Positions 16,415 to 30,154 are shown, counted from the first letter of the stretch. The stretch is DNA of 64,000 bases from Auanema rhodensis (GCA_964057225.1 OZ059896.1:9114001-9178000); one strand, 5' to 3'. Numbers and translations are program-made. The notes: generated by a model not told the origin, from the letters alone.

Positions 16415-19400
16415 ATGGCTTCACCACGCCATGACGGGTCGCCTGAACCTCCTTCCCTCGATGTCCATAGGTAATTGATTGATTTTTTTTTCTTTTAAAG
16501 TTCTTATCTGTTATTTTTAAGACTCGAGTCTTCGGATACAGCCGATTCTGATTGCGTGGTGATGGTAAAACTTACTGATGAACTCTTTACTGCTCTTCTA
16601 GCTGCGCAAAAGAAGAAGATTCCTTTGCGTATGCGAGTTGATGAAAAAGTGAGTAGCAAATTAAAATCTATATTAAAGTGTATATTGCAGGGAGGCTCTT
16701 TTGTTATCGGTGAGAACTCCGTTTTTTCATTCCAAAACCAGGCAATGCCTGGAGAAACTGACACAGTTTACCACGATCCTCGTTCGAATTGTCATCGTAC
16801 AGCGGGGTCTTTTCGCTGCAAGTATCAGGTATGGCTTTAGACATTTTTTAATACTAAGTTTTTATGCTTGTCGTGTTCGCTTCTTCTCACTCTTTCGTTT
16901 ATTCGAAAAAAAAAATCCCAGTAATGGTTAATGCGAGGAAGAGTTTGTTTTCGCCAAATATGTTAAATATTTTATTTCTTAAAATCCGGAAGTGAGAAAT
17001 TCAGCGCTGTGGTATGATCCGTACTGGGACTGGTTTGTATCGAGTTTGTGACAGGGGCAGAAGCTGACTAGGCCGTAGACCAAAACTTTATGTTTGCTCT
17101 ATTTCTTTCCGTGCCAAAGAATCAATTGTCCTCGAGTGTTGAGAAAGAAAAATTTGCTAAGAGAAAACGAGAGATAAGCTCAATAGATGACCAATGTGAT
17201 TCATGAATATTTTCTGAAAATGAAGTGAGTTTAAATTGGGATCAAGCAACTGTTGTAATTGAGATTTACATTTTCCTATATCACTTTTTGTATTTCTCCT
17301 TATTTTAATTGTATTTCACATTTCATACGCTTTTAAGAAATCTTTGTTTTTCGTGCAACTGTGTTTGTGCACAAAACAAAACCAATACTATTACTTGCAT
17401 AGAAAGCTGTTGATTTCTTGCTATGATTGTGTATGTGTTCAACAAGAAGGGGTGAAGTTGTTATGTTTAGGCCTTCTTGTGCTGAGTGAAAATCTTTTCT
17501 TGTTTCCTCTACAACGATGTCATTCATATTTCTCCTTGTCGTTGCCTTTTATCATAAAATTTATTTCCAGGTACAAGCGACTGACAAGTCTTTTGCGGAT
17601 ACACGTGAAAGGGCTCAAAAGTTAGCTGAGGAAGAGAAAAGCAAAGGAGTTAGAGACGCTAATAAGTAAGGAATTCAATAATATTTTGTTCGTTACTTCA
17701 GATTATAGGCATCGTAAACACCTTAGTGCTTCAACATCGTCGCGAGTCGGGTCCGCGTCGTCTTCTCGTCATTCTTCTCCTCTCTTGTCTAAAGCTTCAT
17801 CGGATCCTCAAAATCGAATTAGCCCCAATAAGGTAATTGTTTTCTTTTGGTTTTCATTGTCCTTTTGTTGAAACTGTCGGCTGCGGACATATAACACCAA
17901 CATTCCAAGTTCTATAGTTCAATATTGTTCTTTCTATTTTGGTCTAGGTCTTTTTCACCTCGATCTTCGTCTCTCTGTTTTACGCATTGTTTTCCGAGTT
18001 TGCTCTGACAGATAAGGGTAGGATAATGTGACCGGTTCTATGTGCACTAAGTTTGCTTGAATTAGAACATTGAAACTACCCTATCTAATGCAATATTGAT
18101 TGAGCTTCTTCTTTTGTTATAAAAATATCAGATCAAATTATTTGAATTTTTTCAGTTCAACAATTCAACGGGTACCAATGGGCTGGCTCCATCGGCAAAC
18201 AACGGTTAGTTTATTCGCAATTTATCCAATGACTGTTGAGTTTAACGCTAAAGGGGAACTGAAATGCCATGAAATGGGTTGAAAGATATAAATTTCCGCA
18301 TTACTGTCACCTCTGACCTAGCTACTTTTATTAGTTTCTATCACCACTATCAAAAATTCTGTTTCTATTGAAAACATCAATCTTTTCGATATTTTTAGCG
18401 AGTGTGGTATGAAATGTAGTTGGATAGTATTAGTAGTATTTTCATGTATTTTTCTGGGTATTACTTTAGCTATGCAATGGGTAATGAGAAAGAATTACGT
18501 TTATTGAGTGGTTATATTGAAGTAGACGTAGGAGTTTACTCTCACATGTTTTCTAATAACGATCAATCGATAGATTTCTATTTATTGACAGCTGGACTAG
18601 GCATGAAACAAGTATCAACGTAGGGTTTTCCATGTTCATTAAACGTTGCTAGAGGCTGTTTTGTGAAGAATTCATGTAACCGGTTTCTTTTCGAGATGAA
18701 CAGCCTCAGGAAGTTATTCAACTTTGATTTCTTGTACTAATCATTTGATTAATCAATGTGGAATTCGATAAATGCAATATAAAAAGCCGACATTATTTTA
18801 CTTTGAATTTTCAGGGTCTTCTCGTCCAATAACTCATCCTCTAGCTGCAGAACTGCGAAAGAAAAAGTTACGGCCGCGAATTGTTCATTTAGTTGTAACG
18901 GGTCGATATTCAAGTTGCGAAGAGGTATATTACTAGTTTTTGTCAGCCTTTATCTTTGCGTATTCAGATTCACAAGAAATTGCGAAAAGATGGTCTCAAT
19001 GATGAGTATGATGACTCACGGAAAATAGAAGATGTTGTTCGTGAAGTAGCTGAACGAATTGAAAACGGCAGTTATGCGCTTAAGCAAAACGTTAATAGCG
19101 AGGTACACAATTATTTTATCTTAATTAGTATATTTGTTATTTAAGGTTGATTGGCGGTGGCCATGGTTCACCCATGAAGAAAAGGCTAACGTTCGTAAAA
19201 CGTTGTCGTCGTCAACCCAACAGTATTTAGCTAGTTCTTCTTTTGCTCCTATGCGAAAAAGTGGTATGGAAAGAATGCAAGCTCCGTCTGCATCCATTAC
19301 ACAAAATATTAGTCCTGAAGGTAAAATACATCATTCTTTACTTATATAATGCTTTACTGTTCAGCCATTCCAACTCCTCCTAGTTCACGTCCTTCTTCTG

Positions 19401-20393
19401 GAGGCCCTACAAAGCCTAAAACAGTGTCCCCTGTTGCAGCACAAACTCGAAATAGCCCAAGTATTACGCCATCGTTCGTTGATTTTTTTTTGTAATTTGT
19501 TATATTGCTAATTACAGTCATGAAGAGAGTTTTATTGAAGAAACAATCGTAGGATCTAGTTCAAAACGAAAAGCACACGTTCCTTCTACTCAACATGCTG
19601 ACAAAAGACCTCGGCAAGAAAGCTCTAGTCCTCCTGAAGATCCTCGTAGCAATCAGCCTAGTCACAAAGAGGTAGTTATTTTTCCTATATACAATAAAGT
19701 GATGATTTTCTTTATTAGAAGTTAATGGCTGCTCGCGCTAGCGGTAGCACTACATCTTCTCGACTTTCATCGCCATGTAGTTTATCTTCTCCTAGTCAAC
19801 CCTCTTGTGATTGGGAAAAAACTTATCCAGAGGTTTGCTTTTCTTTTCTTTTTGTATTCACGATTCTTTTACAGATTAAGGATGCACGAGAAGCTGAAAA
19901 GTATTTTTCATTATTTCATTCCGAGTATCCAATATATATGAATTGTTATAAGCAACTGAATAAGGTTTTTCATTTTTTTTCTTGAATTTTTGTTATTGTT
20001 ATTTTAAAGGTTGCTATGGAGTTCAAAGATTTAGAAGATCAGTTGAAAAACGTTGTACGTGTTCAACGCGAAAGCTCTAAGGTACGTCGTTAATTAATGA
20101 TATTCATGTTGTTCATGTACTGATTTAAGATAGAACGCTCCATCCAAGAAAGGTTTTCTCATTTTGAAAAGGACGAAGAATTTTTAAGGGTACGTCTTTT
20201 ATTTCATCTTTTGTTGTCTCAAGAGTTTTCTTCTCTCTTCGGGGGACGAATATAGTTGGGTCAGCTTTATTGCTCATTGGGGATTTTACAGTGTCGTCAA
20301 CGCCATGCTGATCTGCGTTCCAAGCTTTCTGTTCTGAAACAAAGAATTTCGGATTGGGAACGACTACAAGAGAATTCTCCTTGCGTCATGTAA
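16415..20393 (+). CDS. ell: RNA polymerase II elongation factor ELL
   Basis: Sixteen phase-consistent exons (16415-16470, 16522-16648, 16691-16828, 17571-17665, 17709-17832, 18156-18204, 18815-18924, 18968-19102, 19146-19320, 19365-19473, 19518-19671, 19719-19832, 19875-19964, 20010-20081, 20130-20189, 20292-20393) give 569 residues. The N-terminal ELL domain includes VMVKLTDELF, GGSFVIGENSVFSFQ and NCHRTAGSFRCKYQVQATDK. A middle segment (RKKKLRPRIVHLVVTGRY) carries a winged-helix-like region. A Ser/Pro-rich low-complexity region follows, and the C-terminal occludin/ELL domain starts near YPEIKDAREAEKYFSLF and runs into a coiled coil ending in DWERLQENSP. ELL suppresses pausing of RNA polymerase II and works in little- and super-elongation complexes in the nucleus. 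At exon 5 the acceptor must be the ATTATAG|GCATC site, because the nearer TTCAG would give an in-frame stop. Confidence 0.93.
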
Positions 20394-21208
20394 TCCTTGT
20401 TGCTGATACTTTGTGATATCTGTAGCAGATCAGTTCTCACAGAACTGTGCAGAAGTTTAGATTGGTTTTATCTGATTTGTTCCCTAGTAGTTGCCTTGTA
20501 TGGTTTTCTTTCCTGGTGCGCGATTCGAGTATTACCGCCTTGTGGTTTTAGTCAGCTCATTTTGTTTCCTGGACCACTTGTTTATCATGTCATTCGCACT
20601 TAAGTCAATTACTATCCTTTGGTATGCCTTTTCTATAGATAGATTTTACGGGTGATAAAAGCTGTATTTATTGTAAGAAAAATTCCAAAAAGTTGTAGAT
20701 TGTCATGTGAAAAGCCATGTGCGTTTTTGGTTATGATTCGAATGGGTTGTGTCTTCTTCTCTCTTTTTTTTTCTCCGGTGCCCAGTTCTTACCTACTACT
20801 TTGTTATTTCTATGTTCGTGTTTTTTTGGGTCCATATGCCTTATGTAGTCTCTCAGAGAGAGGCACAAATCTAGAAATATCAAAAAGGGGGTTGTTTAGA
20901 AGGGAGGTTTCTTTTGCCACAAATCTACTTTGGTACTACTTCTTATCTTACCTTGCGGTGTACTCTATTATATCAATTATTTTTTTCACAGTCTCTTTCT
21001 CCCTTTCTCCCTCTCACTCTTAGTTATGTTTAATATGGTGCCTTGCTCTTTTATCATAGTTGTTGAATAGTTATAGCAGTATATCAGTTCAGCCTTAGGC
21101 TTTGCCACTCTTTCCTAGGCTTGTTGAGTGCCATGATGCCATCGTAGTGTATCTGTTCTTATGACCCAATTTTCATTCTCCTTCCCGCTCTATCAGCTCT
21201 CACAAGCC

Positions 21209-21214
21209 AATAAA
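21209..21214 (+). terminator. Candidate polyadenylation signal for ell
   Basis: An AATAAA hexamer 816 bp after the ell stop, within T-rich 3' flanking DNA. Another AATAAA occurs at about 22.05 kb, so which one is used is not known. Confidence 0.35.
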
Positions 21215-21333
21215 CGGTTCAGACCATATATAGCTCTTGTTTTTTTGCCTTATGTCTACCGTGCTATAATAATTGTCATGACAAAATCAATAATTGCATG
21301 AAATACAGAGTTCACATGTTATTCAAATGAGCA

Positions 21334-21356
21334 ATATATATATATATATATATATA
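21334..21356. repeat. (AT)n microsatellite
   Basis: About 11 perfect AT units in the 3' flank of ell. Confidence 0.9.
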
Positions 21357-24300
21357 GATAATACCACTCAAGTTATTTATATATTCAAATGATATAATAT
21401 ATCAAAAGAATATAATAAGTATGTTGTTTTATATAATTGAATTATGTATTATACATGAAGAATTGTCAACAAATTACACAAATTGTTTCATATTTTACGA
21501 ATAGTTAGATTTTATAATTATTAGCTACAATCTCTTGTACTGATTTCTAATTATATTGCTGCTGTGCCTCCTTTAAAGCTTCTCACATTCCTCTCTCGTT
21601 CTCTGTTCGCAATTGTTTTCTTTTCTTTCTCTCTGTTCATCATTTGTCATCGAACAAATATGTGTGCGTTGGTCATGGTATACCCCTCGACCAGAGAAGG
21701 CCGTTGACGTTATCCTTAAAATGTAAAACGGAGAATATAGAAAAAAAAGAAAAAAATTGTAAATCGAGCTATATTTCCATTTTTTTCACTAGCCCTGAGG
21801 CATGGTAGCTGTTGCAGCTGTATTGAGCACACATAAACACCCACACTAAATGTGTACCGACGATGAAGATGGAACAGTGAGAGAAAATCGAAGTGTATCA
21901 GGCGATTGGAGAGTGTTCAAAATAATCGAGTATGACATTATAATCAGTGCTTTTGTTTTTTTTTAGTTTTTGAGTTTTTTCTCAAATAGTTAAAGAGGTT
22001 GTGGTTGAATTAGGGTAAAATCACACAGGAGACAAGTTTCATAAACAGGAATCAATAAATTTCATGCTTTACTTTGTGGCCAAAACCAGAATCGTTCTCA
22101 AGAGTTTTCTATTTTTTTATGGAATGTATAATAGATCAGCTACTAAGCTGTAGTGATTGCTTTGAACTTGCACGCACTGTGTTGCTGAAAGATGAGGGAA
22201 AGATCAGAAGTCATTACCGTTTGCAAAAGATGATACGACACAATCAGCATGTTGAAAAAGATGTGAGAATACGAGAGAACAAGTGGAGTGTTAGTCGTGT
22301 GCGCTTCTTCACACTTGAATCATCTAGTCACCTGCTTCATGGCCATTCATTCAATTAAAAATCACAAAGATGAATGAACGAAATGTGAAATATGTCGAGA
22401 AAACAGGAGTGTTAGAGCAGCATGCAGTGGCAACAGTTGTGAAAAAAACTATTTCCCCGTCCAATCTATTAGCTTTCATGTGTTTTGTCAAAAATAGAAA
22501 ACTTGGTTATAAACTTAGGTCATAGGGATCAGTTCCAATTCTTTGACTATGTTGAATAGAATGGGAACAAGAAGTACTCACTTGTTTTATTCTGTTTATT
22601 TTTGCTGTATATGTATGCTACGGTATATTTTGTAGCATTAGAGTTTCGATGGTTTAAGAGAACTTGCTTCTCGGTTGTGCAACATTTCGAAAGAAAATTG
22701 TATTCACTTCCGGATATGAATCGTCTTTTGAGAACATTAAATGTTTTATTGAAAAATGATTTTGTTATATTTCAAGTGTGAGTGTTATGGTTGAGAAGCG
22801 TAATGTATTTCCTCCAGTCTTCATACTTTATCCTTCTCTCTGTCTCTATCATGTATCGTATCTGTCGGTGTACAAAGAGCCTGCCTGTCTGATTCTATCT
22901 ATCTTTCTGCCTGAATCTGCCTGCTAACGCCTCAGACTGCTGGGGACTGATTTTCATTTTTTTTAAACAGTTCCTTATCAGAAAACGATACCACATAGTT
23001 AAATACTTATGAATAATAACATTAAAGTAATTTATAGTACAAAAACTCATAATATAAACAAAAAAAAACATCATATGAGTGAAATCTTAATACATAAATA
23101 GAATTCAAATTATGTATTTAGGTTAGCTTTAAAAAAAGAGTTTGGTGGTTAATATCGGTATGATTCATATTTTCATTGCTTCCATGAAATTGCGAACCAC
23201 AACCATATGCTGCTGACTTATTCTTCTGTTTATTTCAAAAGCTAAGTATGATAAACGCCTGTTTTATAACGCGAATGACAATTGTAGTCAACGTTTAGCT
23301 GGCATAACTTCAGCATAGTGGTATTGATAATATTTTGAACTGTTTCTAATTCTTGTTTGCTATTATCTTGAGAATGATATAATGGGTTTGGCTGATTTTA
23401 GTGGCTTAAAAAACGGACTTACTTTTCTGTGCTGAAGATTGGCAGATGCAGAAAAGCAGGTTTACTGATATATGAGGACATGCCGCTAGTAAATCTTATC
23501 ATTATTTCAGAAGTTTCCGTTTCTAGTATTTAATAGATTCAATTCGAATTGTTTAGTGAAATTGTCACGTGCTATGTCATATTCCGGTAGATGATTGTTT
23601 CATCATCACGCTGCTTCTATTTTGGGTAAGTTTTCACTAATCATCACTTTTAAATTAAATATTTTTGTTTAACAATCGGGGGAAAATATGCTAAGTTATT
23701 ATGATGTGTAGAAATTATTTCTGCTAGAAATAATATTGGAATTTATGTAAGAAAATAGGAAAAAAGTAGCATCAATGTGATAGAAGAAATCGCGATAAGA
23801 AGAGGGGGACGAGAAAATAGACACAACCGTTTAGTGCGTTTTGACGCAATTGAAATAGTTTGGGTGTTTGCGTGAGTTTCCATGTAAATCATGAGGAGAC
23901 ATTGTGAATGAATTGAGAACATACATTAGAGCTTGAAACACTTAAATTTTCTTATCAATAAACAACTATAAGTTTCAAAGTGATTCAAGGTCTTCATATG
24001 TTTTTCTCTTGAAATCGCATGATATCAATCTGGGTGAAGAGAAAGTCATGTAATGCTTCTTTTTTTTATTTGTCCTGAGAATAGGGACACACGATGATAT
24101 TTAATTCTGTGGCAATTTGGTAACTGCTTTTGTATTTTCATTATTAATTATCTGCATAATTTAAATGAGACTTATATGTATGCCAACACAGGATTCATCT
24201 CTTATAACCCTAGTCTTTGATTGGGATCAATAAATTCATCATACCATCAGTACTTCTTTGAACAAGCGTAGAAATCAAGAATGAAAAGGAAGATAGAGAG

Positions 24301-24385
24301 ATAGATATATAGTTGTTAGAACAGAAAAAAGATGGAAAGAAAGAGGAAAGAGGAAAGCATAGGATCATCTCAGAACACGCATGAC

Positions 24386-24444
24386 CTAAAAGCGATGTCT
24401 TCGGCCATTCTGGTAACACGTCGAATACAATTGTCATTCGGAGA
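24386..24444 (-). CDS. Candidate internal exon, gene unknown
   Basis: Between an acceptor (CTGAAG) and a donor (AG|GTCATG) the minus strand reads SPNDNCIRRVTRMAEDIAF, 19 codons plus two bases. The peptide has a helix-like charged pattern and its codons are less AT-rich than the flanks. It is too short to identify. It may belong with the other minus-strand candidate exons between 24 and 30.2 kb. Confidence 0.3.
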
Positions 24445-27244
24445 CTTCAGAATATGGTATAATGTTCGTCTGAGCTGTTTTCAATATAACCTATTATGTT
24501 GAATCAAATACATGTGAAGGTGATAATAAACGAAAGAATTTTGACTAAAAACAGAACCGAAATTGGGCATTGACTATACATATACATGCATGCATGTATG
24601 TACAGCAATAGGTACAACAACGCCATATCAATCAATCAGATGGCCAATTCATGTTTTTTCTGTGAAGAGGAAGAGCAAAACATTATAGAGAAATAGAATG
24701 AAAGGGGGGGATTGAATTCTTGTATGTCGAGTTATTTTATAAACTAAAATTGATGATGAAAATAAAGGATCATAATTTTGCTTAAATTACTTCTTTTCTT
24801 CACTCGATTCTAGAAAGAAATTTTTTTCTAAATTTCAAAATATATTTGTATTTTATTTTTAAATTGATAACAGATTGATCATACATGATTAATCAAAAAA
24901 ATTTATAAATAGTCGTTAAACGTAATGATAATTTGGAGCTTATGCGATCAGATAGTTATGGCTTCGGAAAATCTTATATGATAATTCATATAGAACATTG
25001 ACTGAAATGGATGTATTGCTTATAGTCACGTTTTCATGTTATGATCATCCTTCTTTGAATCTCACTACAGTTTTCATTAGCTTTTGTGTATGGGTTTTAA
25101 TCGAAAAGAATGGCTTAGCGTTTGTGTTTGCATGCGAGAAGAGGGGGGACCTTTGGACGAGAACGAATATCATCTATAAGCCTTTATCTATAGATTCATA
25201 AGTGTACCTTTAAAAGAAAATGTTTTTTGTACTCTACAGTGTGATATCATAGTTGATTTCAAGTTCTCTTCGTATCAGATTTTTAATTAACTTTGGAACT
25301 ATATTGTAAGATTTCTAAGAAAAAATAACTTTTTTTTCGAAATAAATCTAATAAAAGTATGTTCATGTAGCTTTGATAGGCAAAAGCCAGTTTTAATCCG
25401 TTTTTTCTATCCAATTCGATCTCTCTGTTCATAATCTTGACTTGAGGTGTCATCAGATTTTTGCCGAAAACAGCAAAACTTCAAATTTGATCTGTACACC
25501 CGATTCATGGGTTGTCGTGATTGTCGGCATTGTCATCCTGCTACGTAGGGGGCCATTATTAGAAAAAATTGGCCCCAAAAGAAAATGTTTAAGAGTTTTT
25601 GTTTTGCAAAACGTCAATGGTGTTTTATATTGCAAATTGCATCTGTTGGAAATTTTCTTGGAATTAAAACATTTGCCGATATTTATCATGCGTATATGTG
25701 TACTGATGTGAAAATATTAATTTTTATAGAAATACATTGTTCAAAAAATGTTGATTATAACGCAAAAGCCTATTGGTTCCTGACAATTGCAAAGGGAACT
25801 TAGATAAGGACAAAGCGGATTGAACAAGAACAGGCGGAAACCAAGAGGGAGTAAAGAGGTAGAGAAAGAGGAAAGAAATAATTAGAAGCACGGAAATAGA
25901 GATAGAGTGAGAAAGGTTGAAAAAAGATTGAAAGGATAGAAGAAATGAAGAGGAAAAAAGAGAGAGGGAGCAATAGAGAGAGAAGGGAAAGAGAAAGAAT
26001 GACCATCAGTGGTATTGCTAGTTATCTCGTTTTCCCGAAAACCAACGCCAAATACATATCTGTTGTCATTCGTCTTCCCTTTTTCTTTCTTATGTGTTGG
26101 TGTCAACACATATAAGCAGAAATGGAGGAAAGATAAAAGCTCCTTCATCTTAGACTGGGGATCAACCCTTAAACGGGAATCCTTCAGCCTACATGTCCGC
26201 AAAACAAGTAATCAATCCTATCGGATCTGAAAACAAAATAATTGAAAATTGCGATTAGGTGCCGGATTTACAACTGCTATCTACAGGGCATTTTGAATTT
26301 TTTTTGAGGTGGAGGCAAATGTTCAATGTTTGAAAAATGTATTCAGCAAACTAGCTGCTAGTGTATATAAGCTGAGTAGAATTTTTGAAAGAGGCTAGAG
26401 AGTGAAATAGATGTTGAAAAACGTAAAAACGGCTCACCTTTTCCCAAAAAAGGCTAATGTACACATAAAAGATGCAAACGGAACCGAGAAATGTCTGAGA
26501 GTGACATCAAAGTACGGTTGAGTTTTGATTGGGTTTGGAGCAGAAGAAGATATTCTCTACAACTGCTGTAATTTTTGTTTTTTTTTCATTTTCAATGGAA
26601 TAAGCTTTTCAGATCCAACAGTTGATGAGAAAGATCATTTATGATCTGAAGTGTACTCAAAGACCTTGGAAAATATAATTGGAACACAATATGAAAATGA
26701 AAAAAGGGTGAGACATGCAATTTGATTGGCTTGGCTAATAAAATCTGAACGCTACAAATATGTGCGTGAAAGAATGAAGTGGAAGGGGATTACATACGAC
26801 CTGTGAGGGAGATGAAGTAATTCGTTTTTGGTTACGAATATGCTTTCTGGCTATTTTCCTATTAGCTATTAACGTTTTTTCCTTGTAAAATATATTCATT
26901 GACATCAGTATCTTTGAATTATCAGCTTAATATTTCAAATTTCAGTTGAAAATTTGTATTAAAAAGCGTTTGGAAAAAAACAGGTTACATCGAAAATTCG
27001 AAATGTGAACAGAAGCATTAATTTCATAGCACGTTTAGTTCACACAAGCAACGATGTTGTGATGATTCCAACAGTTTTTCTTCAAATTTTTTCGTGGAAA
27101 AACCATTGAACAATACGAAAATTTCTTTTTTTTAATATATACATTTTTATGTATATATACATATCATAAGAGAATAAACACGATTCTTATTGATGACTTG
27201 CAGAATATATTGAACACTGTGAAACGATAGAGAGAGAAAGAGAT

Positions 27245-27246
<2 letters not shown>

Positions 27247-27319
<73 letters not shown>
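27247..27319. repeat. (GA)n microsatellite
   Basis: About 36 near-perfect GA units on the plus strand, (TC)n on the minus strand. Open frames across it encode only Leu/Ser repeats and are not genes. In the presumed minus-strand transcript it would be a long pyrimidine tract. Confidence 0.95.
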
Positions 27320-27324
<5 letters not shown>

Positions 27325-27706
27325 GAAGAGGGGGTGTGCAATTAGTATAATGAAAAGGAAAAAGGAATGAATATAAACTTTTTTTGTATATCATATGCAA
27401 TTATTATTGACTACTTAACTACTCTTTAATAGATTGTGTGCTAATCTTTAAGAATGTATTTTTTAATATCTCTTTTTCTCTTTTTCTCTCTCTCTCTCAC
27501 TCCCACTGTTTTGCTCCCGTCTCTTGGTAGACCTTCCGGACTAGATCTAGCTATCTGTCTGTCACTCTGCCGATCTCTCTTTGTCTATATCTTCTGCTTT
27601 TTATACCGATCAACGATCATCAAGTCGAGAAGGGAGAAGGCTTATAGAGAGTGTGAAGACATTCAGACAAGCTGGTGAAAGTTACAAGGGACTGGCTACA
27701 ACTCAC

Positions 27707-27802
27707 GTCGCTATCGTCGTTTTCGTCGGAAGTCATCATTGGTAGTCGCTGAAGACGAGTATACGTGGAGGACAAAGCATTTGACGTTTGGGATTCCGAC
27801 AA
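27707..27802 (-). CDS. Candidate exon ending at a strong donor, gene unknown
   Basis: The minus strand encodes about 32 residues (SESQTSNALSSTYTRLQRL, then an acidic DENDDSD) that end exactly at a consensus GTGAGT donor in phase 0. Codon use is more balanced than in the surroundings. The upstream limit is unclear: the first in-frame codon is TTG and there is no AG acceptor directly before it. The Ser/Thr-rich then acidic pattern suggests a cytoplasmic or linker segment. It may be part of a large minus-strand gene. Confidence 0.4.
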
Positions 27803-27817
27803 ACAAAATTAGAGAAA

Positions 27818-27828
27818 GGGGGGGGGGG
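27818..27828. repeat. G-tract (G11), one of a recurring set
   Basis: Runs of six to eleven G, mostly preceded by GAAA, recur at about 24704-24710, 25143-25148, 27818-27828, 28352-28358 and 29111-29121. On the presumed transcribed minus strand they read C7-C11 followed by TTTC. Confidence 0.7.
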
Positions 27829-30010
27829 TGAGATAAAACTATTTTGAGGTATAACATGGTGTTACTCATTAGCTAGTTATAGTATAATTATTAGCAGCAA
27901 ATCATATCATATCCAAAACCCGATGATTAATGAAAATCATTATTTTTCATCTTTTTTGAGTTGAATATTGCCAGAAGGAAAACTCAGAAAATCGTTGGCG
28001 GGAATATCAAAGTAGACTATTTTTCCTAAAATCTTTCTTTTTCTTTTCGATTTCACTGAAGAAAATTCAGTGTTCTCTAGTATAACGTGATGTTGAGAGT
28101 AGGTAATGTTATAAGATGAAAATCATCTATATTTTCCTAAAGAAAGTCTCAAGATATGTCAGCTGAGTTAGTGCATTGTTACTTCATCACTTGAACCTCA
28201 TAAACGACTACTTCTACCTTCAAAAACATAAGAGCATTTATCTTCAAGTTTCTATGTGTTCCTCATGACAACATCATTGACTATCTACATATATGTGGTA
28301 CACTAGTTGATTGATTGAATTGCATCAGATTGATGAAAAATGGAGAAGAAAGGGGGGGACTTACATATAACTTTCAATTTTTAATTTTCTTTAGTTGATC
28401 CATATCTCGGGTATAAAAAACAAGAAACGATAATCCTTTACAATATGTAATTCTTATTGTTATATTGAATAACAATATATATTTTTTAAAATAAGACATT
28501 ATAATCTTGTTTATTTTTAATATTTATATTAAAAATTATATAAATATATAGTTAATTTCCAAATTTTACTTTCAAATATCTTGTATATGTCACATTTGCA
28601 TAGAAGATTCATAGATATCACATTGTAGGACGTTCAATTCACTTTGGCTAATCTGATCTTCATCATCTTAACAATTCTCATTTGTTTTTAAATTGAAAAT
28701 TAATGTTCCAGTTTTCCATTAATCATAAGTGTTGATATCTGATTGGAAAAGGTTTTTTTTTGAGCTTTCATTATCTTTACCTTCAGTGATTTCAAGTAAC
28801 ATCTTATTTGTATAATAAGTTTGATAACCATCAAGTTTCAATTCGACCTCGTACAATAGAACTGCAAAAACTTCTTCAGCTTTTCTGATTTTTTTTCTTT
28901 CAATTTCATCTCAGACACATATATCGTGTCTAGATTGAAAGGCGTTTTTTTTTATAAATAAAGGAAAGATGATGAAGGTAAAAGATAATTCCCTCTCAAT
29001 TTTTCTCTGACAAGCCATTGTAAGTTAAATGACATACTGTCTGAAAATAGACATAGTAATCAGTGAGAAGATGGGAATCTGATAGATGATAAATAGAAAA
29101 ACAAAGGAAAGGGGGGGGGGGTTTCTATTAAACTTATATATAATTATATTAATTTTAGATCAAGTATATACTTTAACTTTTTAATTAAAATATAAAAAAA
29201 ACGTCTTATAGTAAGTATAATCAAACATATCAAAGTCCTTCCAGTTACGAAGTATATTTGAGTTTGCACATTGTTCGATTTTTTCTGTGATTTTCTCATG
29301 ATAAATTGGATAATAGAGATGATATGAAGGAATGTGGAGAATTGAATTATTTAATCTTGAATGAGAGAAATCAAAAGTATGTTTAACTTCCGCTTTATTG
29401 TTATGGATTAAATAATCATTTATCAATGTATATCTATATCAATTAAATCAATTATATGATAATTTTTGAAACCAAATGATCAAAAAACTATATGTTTTAA
29501 GTTTTTTTTTATAATAAACTAATTTAAATGATAATTCAAAATGTTTTATTTATATTTTGAACATTGTTCTTTCGAAAATGACAAAAAAACTTTTTAAAAA
29601 TTAAAATAGCATCATCTGATCCATTTTTTTTGTTCAAATTTATACATTGCTATACATTGAAGTTCGAGTAATTTCGTTTTCGTTTTTATTTGAATTTCGA
29701 GAATGTAGGTTTGCCTTAGTAAGAAAAAAAATCGACGAGACCACTTATATTTGATTTAGATGAAGCGGGTGTATAACATCATTCGCCTTGTTTCATCATC
29801 GTTTCACCATTTTCATTATTGATACATACAGCAGCATAATCATAGAAATGATGTATTTTCAATCTCAGTTATGGGGAATCGTAGAAATGGAAGGATTTTT
29901 CAAAGATGAACAGTTTTTTCGTACTAAGGACAGTGTTGGTGGTAATGAACGAGACAACCTTTGAAAGGGGTCTATCGACTAATAAGATGTGGTAGTAATG
30001 GTGATCATAC

Positions 30011-30154
30011 GGTTGCTGGACACCTTGCAATACCGAAATAGAAAGATATTTGAGAAGACAGCTTTTCGAAACCTGTTCACGTGATTGTTCGGCAAACAGG
30101 CCAGGAATCAGCTTCTCGATAGGTCCACATCCAGGGACATAACACGTGTATCTA
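30011..30154 (-). CDS. Candidate internal exon with Cys-Pro motif, gene unknown
   Basis: After a good acceptor (TTCCTTATAG) the minus strand reads YTCYVPGCGPIEKLIPGLF and then a hydrophilic stretch (AEQSREQVSKSCLL), and reaches a donor CC|GTATGA. This gives 47 codons with consistent phase. The frame stays open for roughly another 45 codons beyond the donor, so the exon end is uncertain. GC content is higher than in the flanks. The family is not recognised. Its strand matches the other candidate exons down to 24 kb. Confidence 0.45.

Larger units (their letters stand above)
20394..22050. other. 3' flank of ell, T-rich, no gene seen
   Basis: T-rich on the plus strand up to about 21.7 kb, in keeping with a 3' UTR and flank of the ell transcript. 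It includes candidate AATAAA sites. After about 21.7 kb the skew changes to A-rich, which suggests the boundary with a convergent minus-strand unit. Confidence 0.5.
22051..30010. other. Gene-poor, A/G-rich plus strand; probable introns of a minus-strand gene
   Basis: The plus strand is rich in A and G (the minus strand in T and C), the skew seen in introns of minus-strand genes elsewhere in this window. Only short candidate exons were found, all best on the minus strand (24386-24444, about 25505-25543 and 27707-27802). Repeated G-tracts preceded by GAAA and one long GA microsatellite lie here. I find no full gene. Confidence 0.45.

Noticed and set aside
26194-26228. Possible 11-codon minus-strand micro-exon (SDRIDYLFCGH)
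   Set aside because: Acceptor and donor exist, but at 35 bp and without a partner of fitting phase it cannot be supported.
27147-27400. Leu/Ser-repeat open frames
   Set aside because: They only read through the GA microsatellite.
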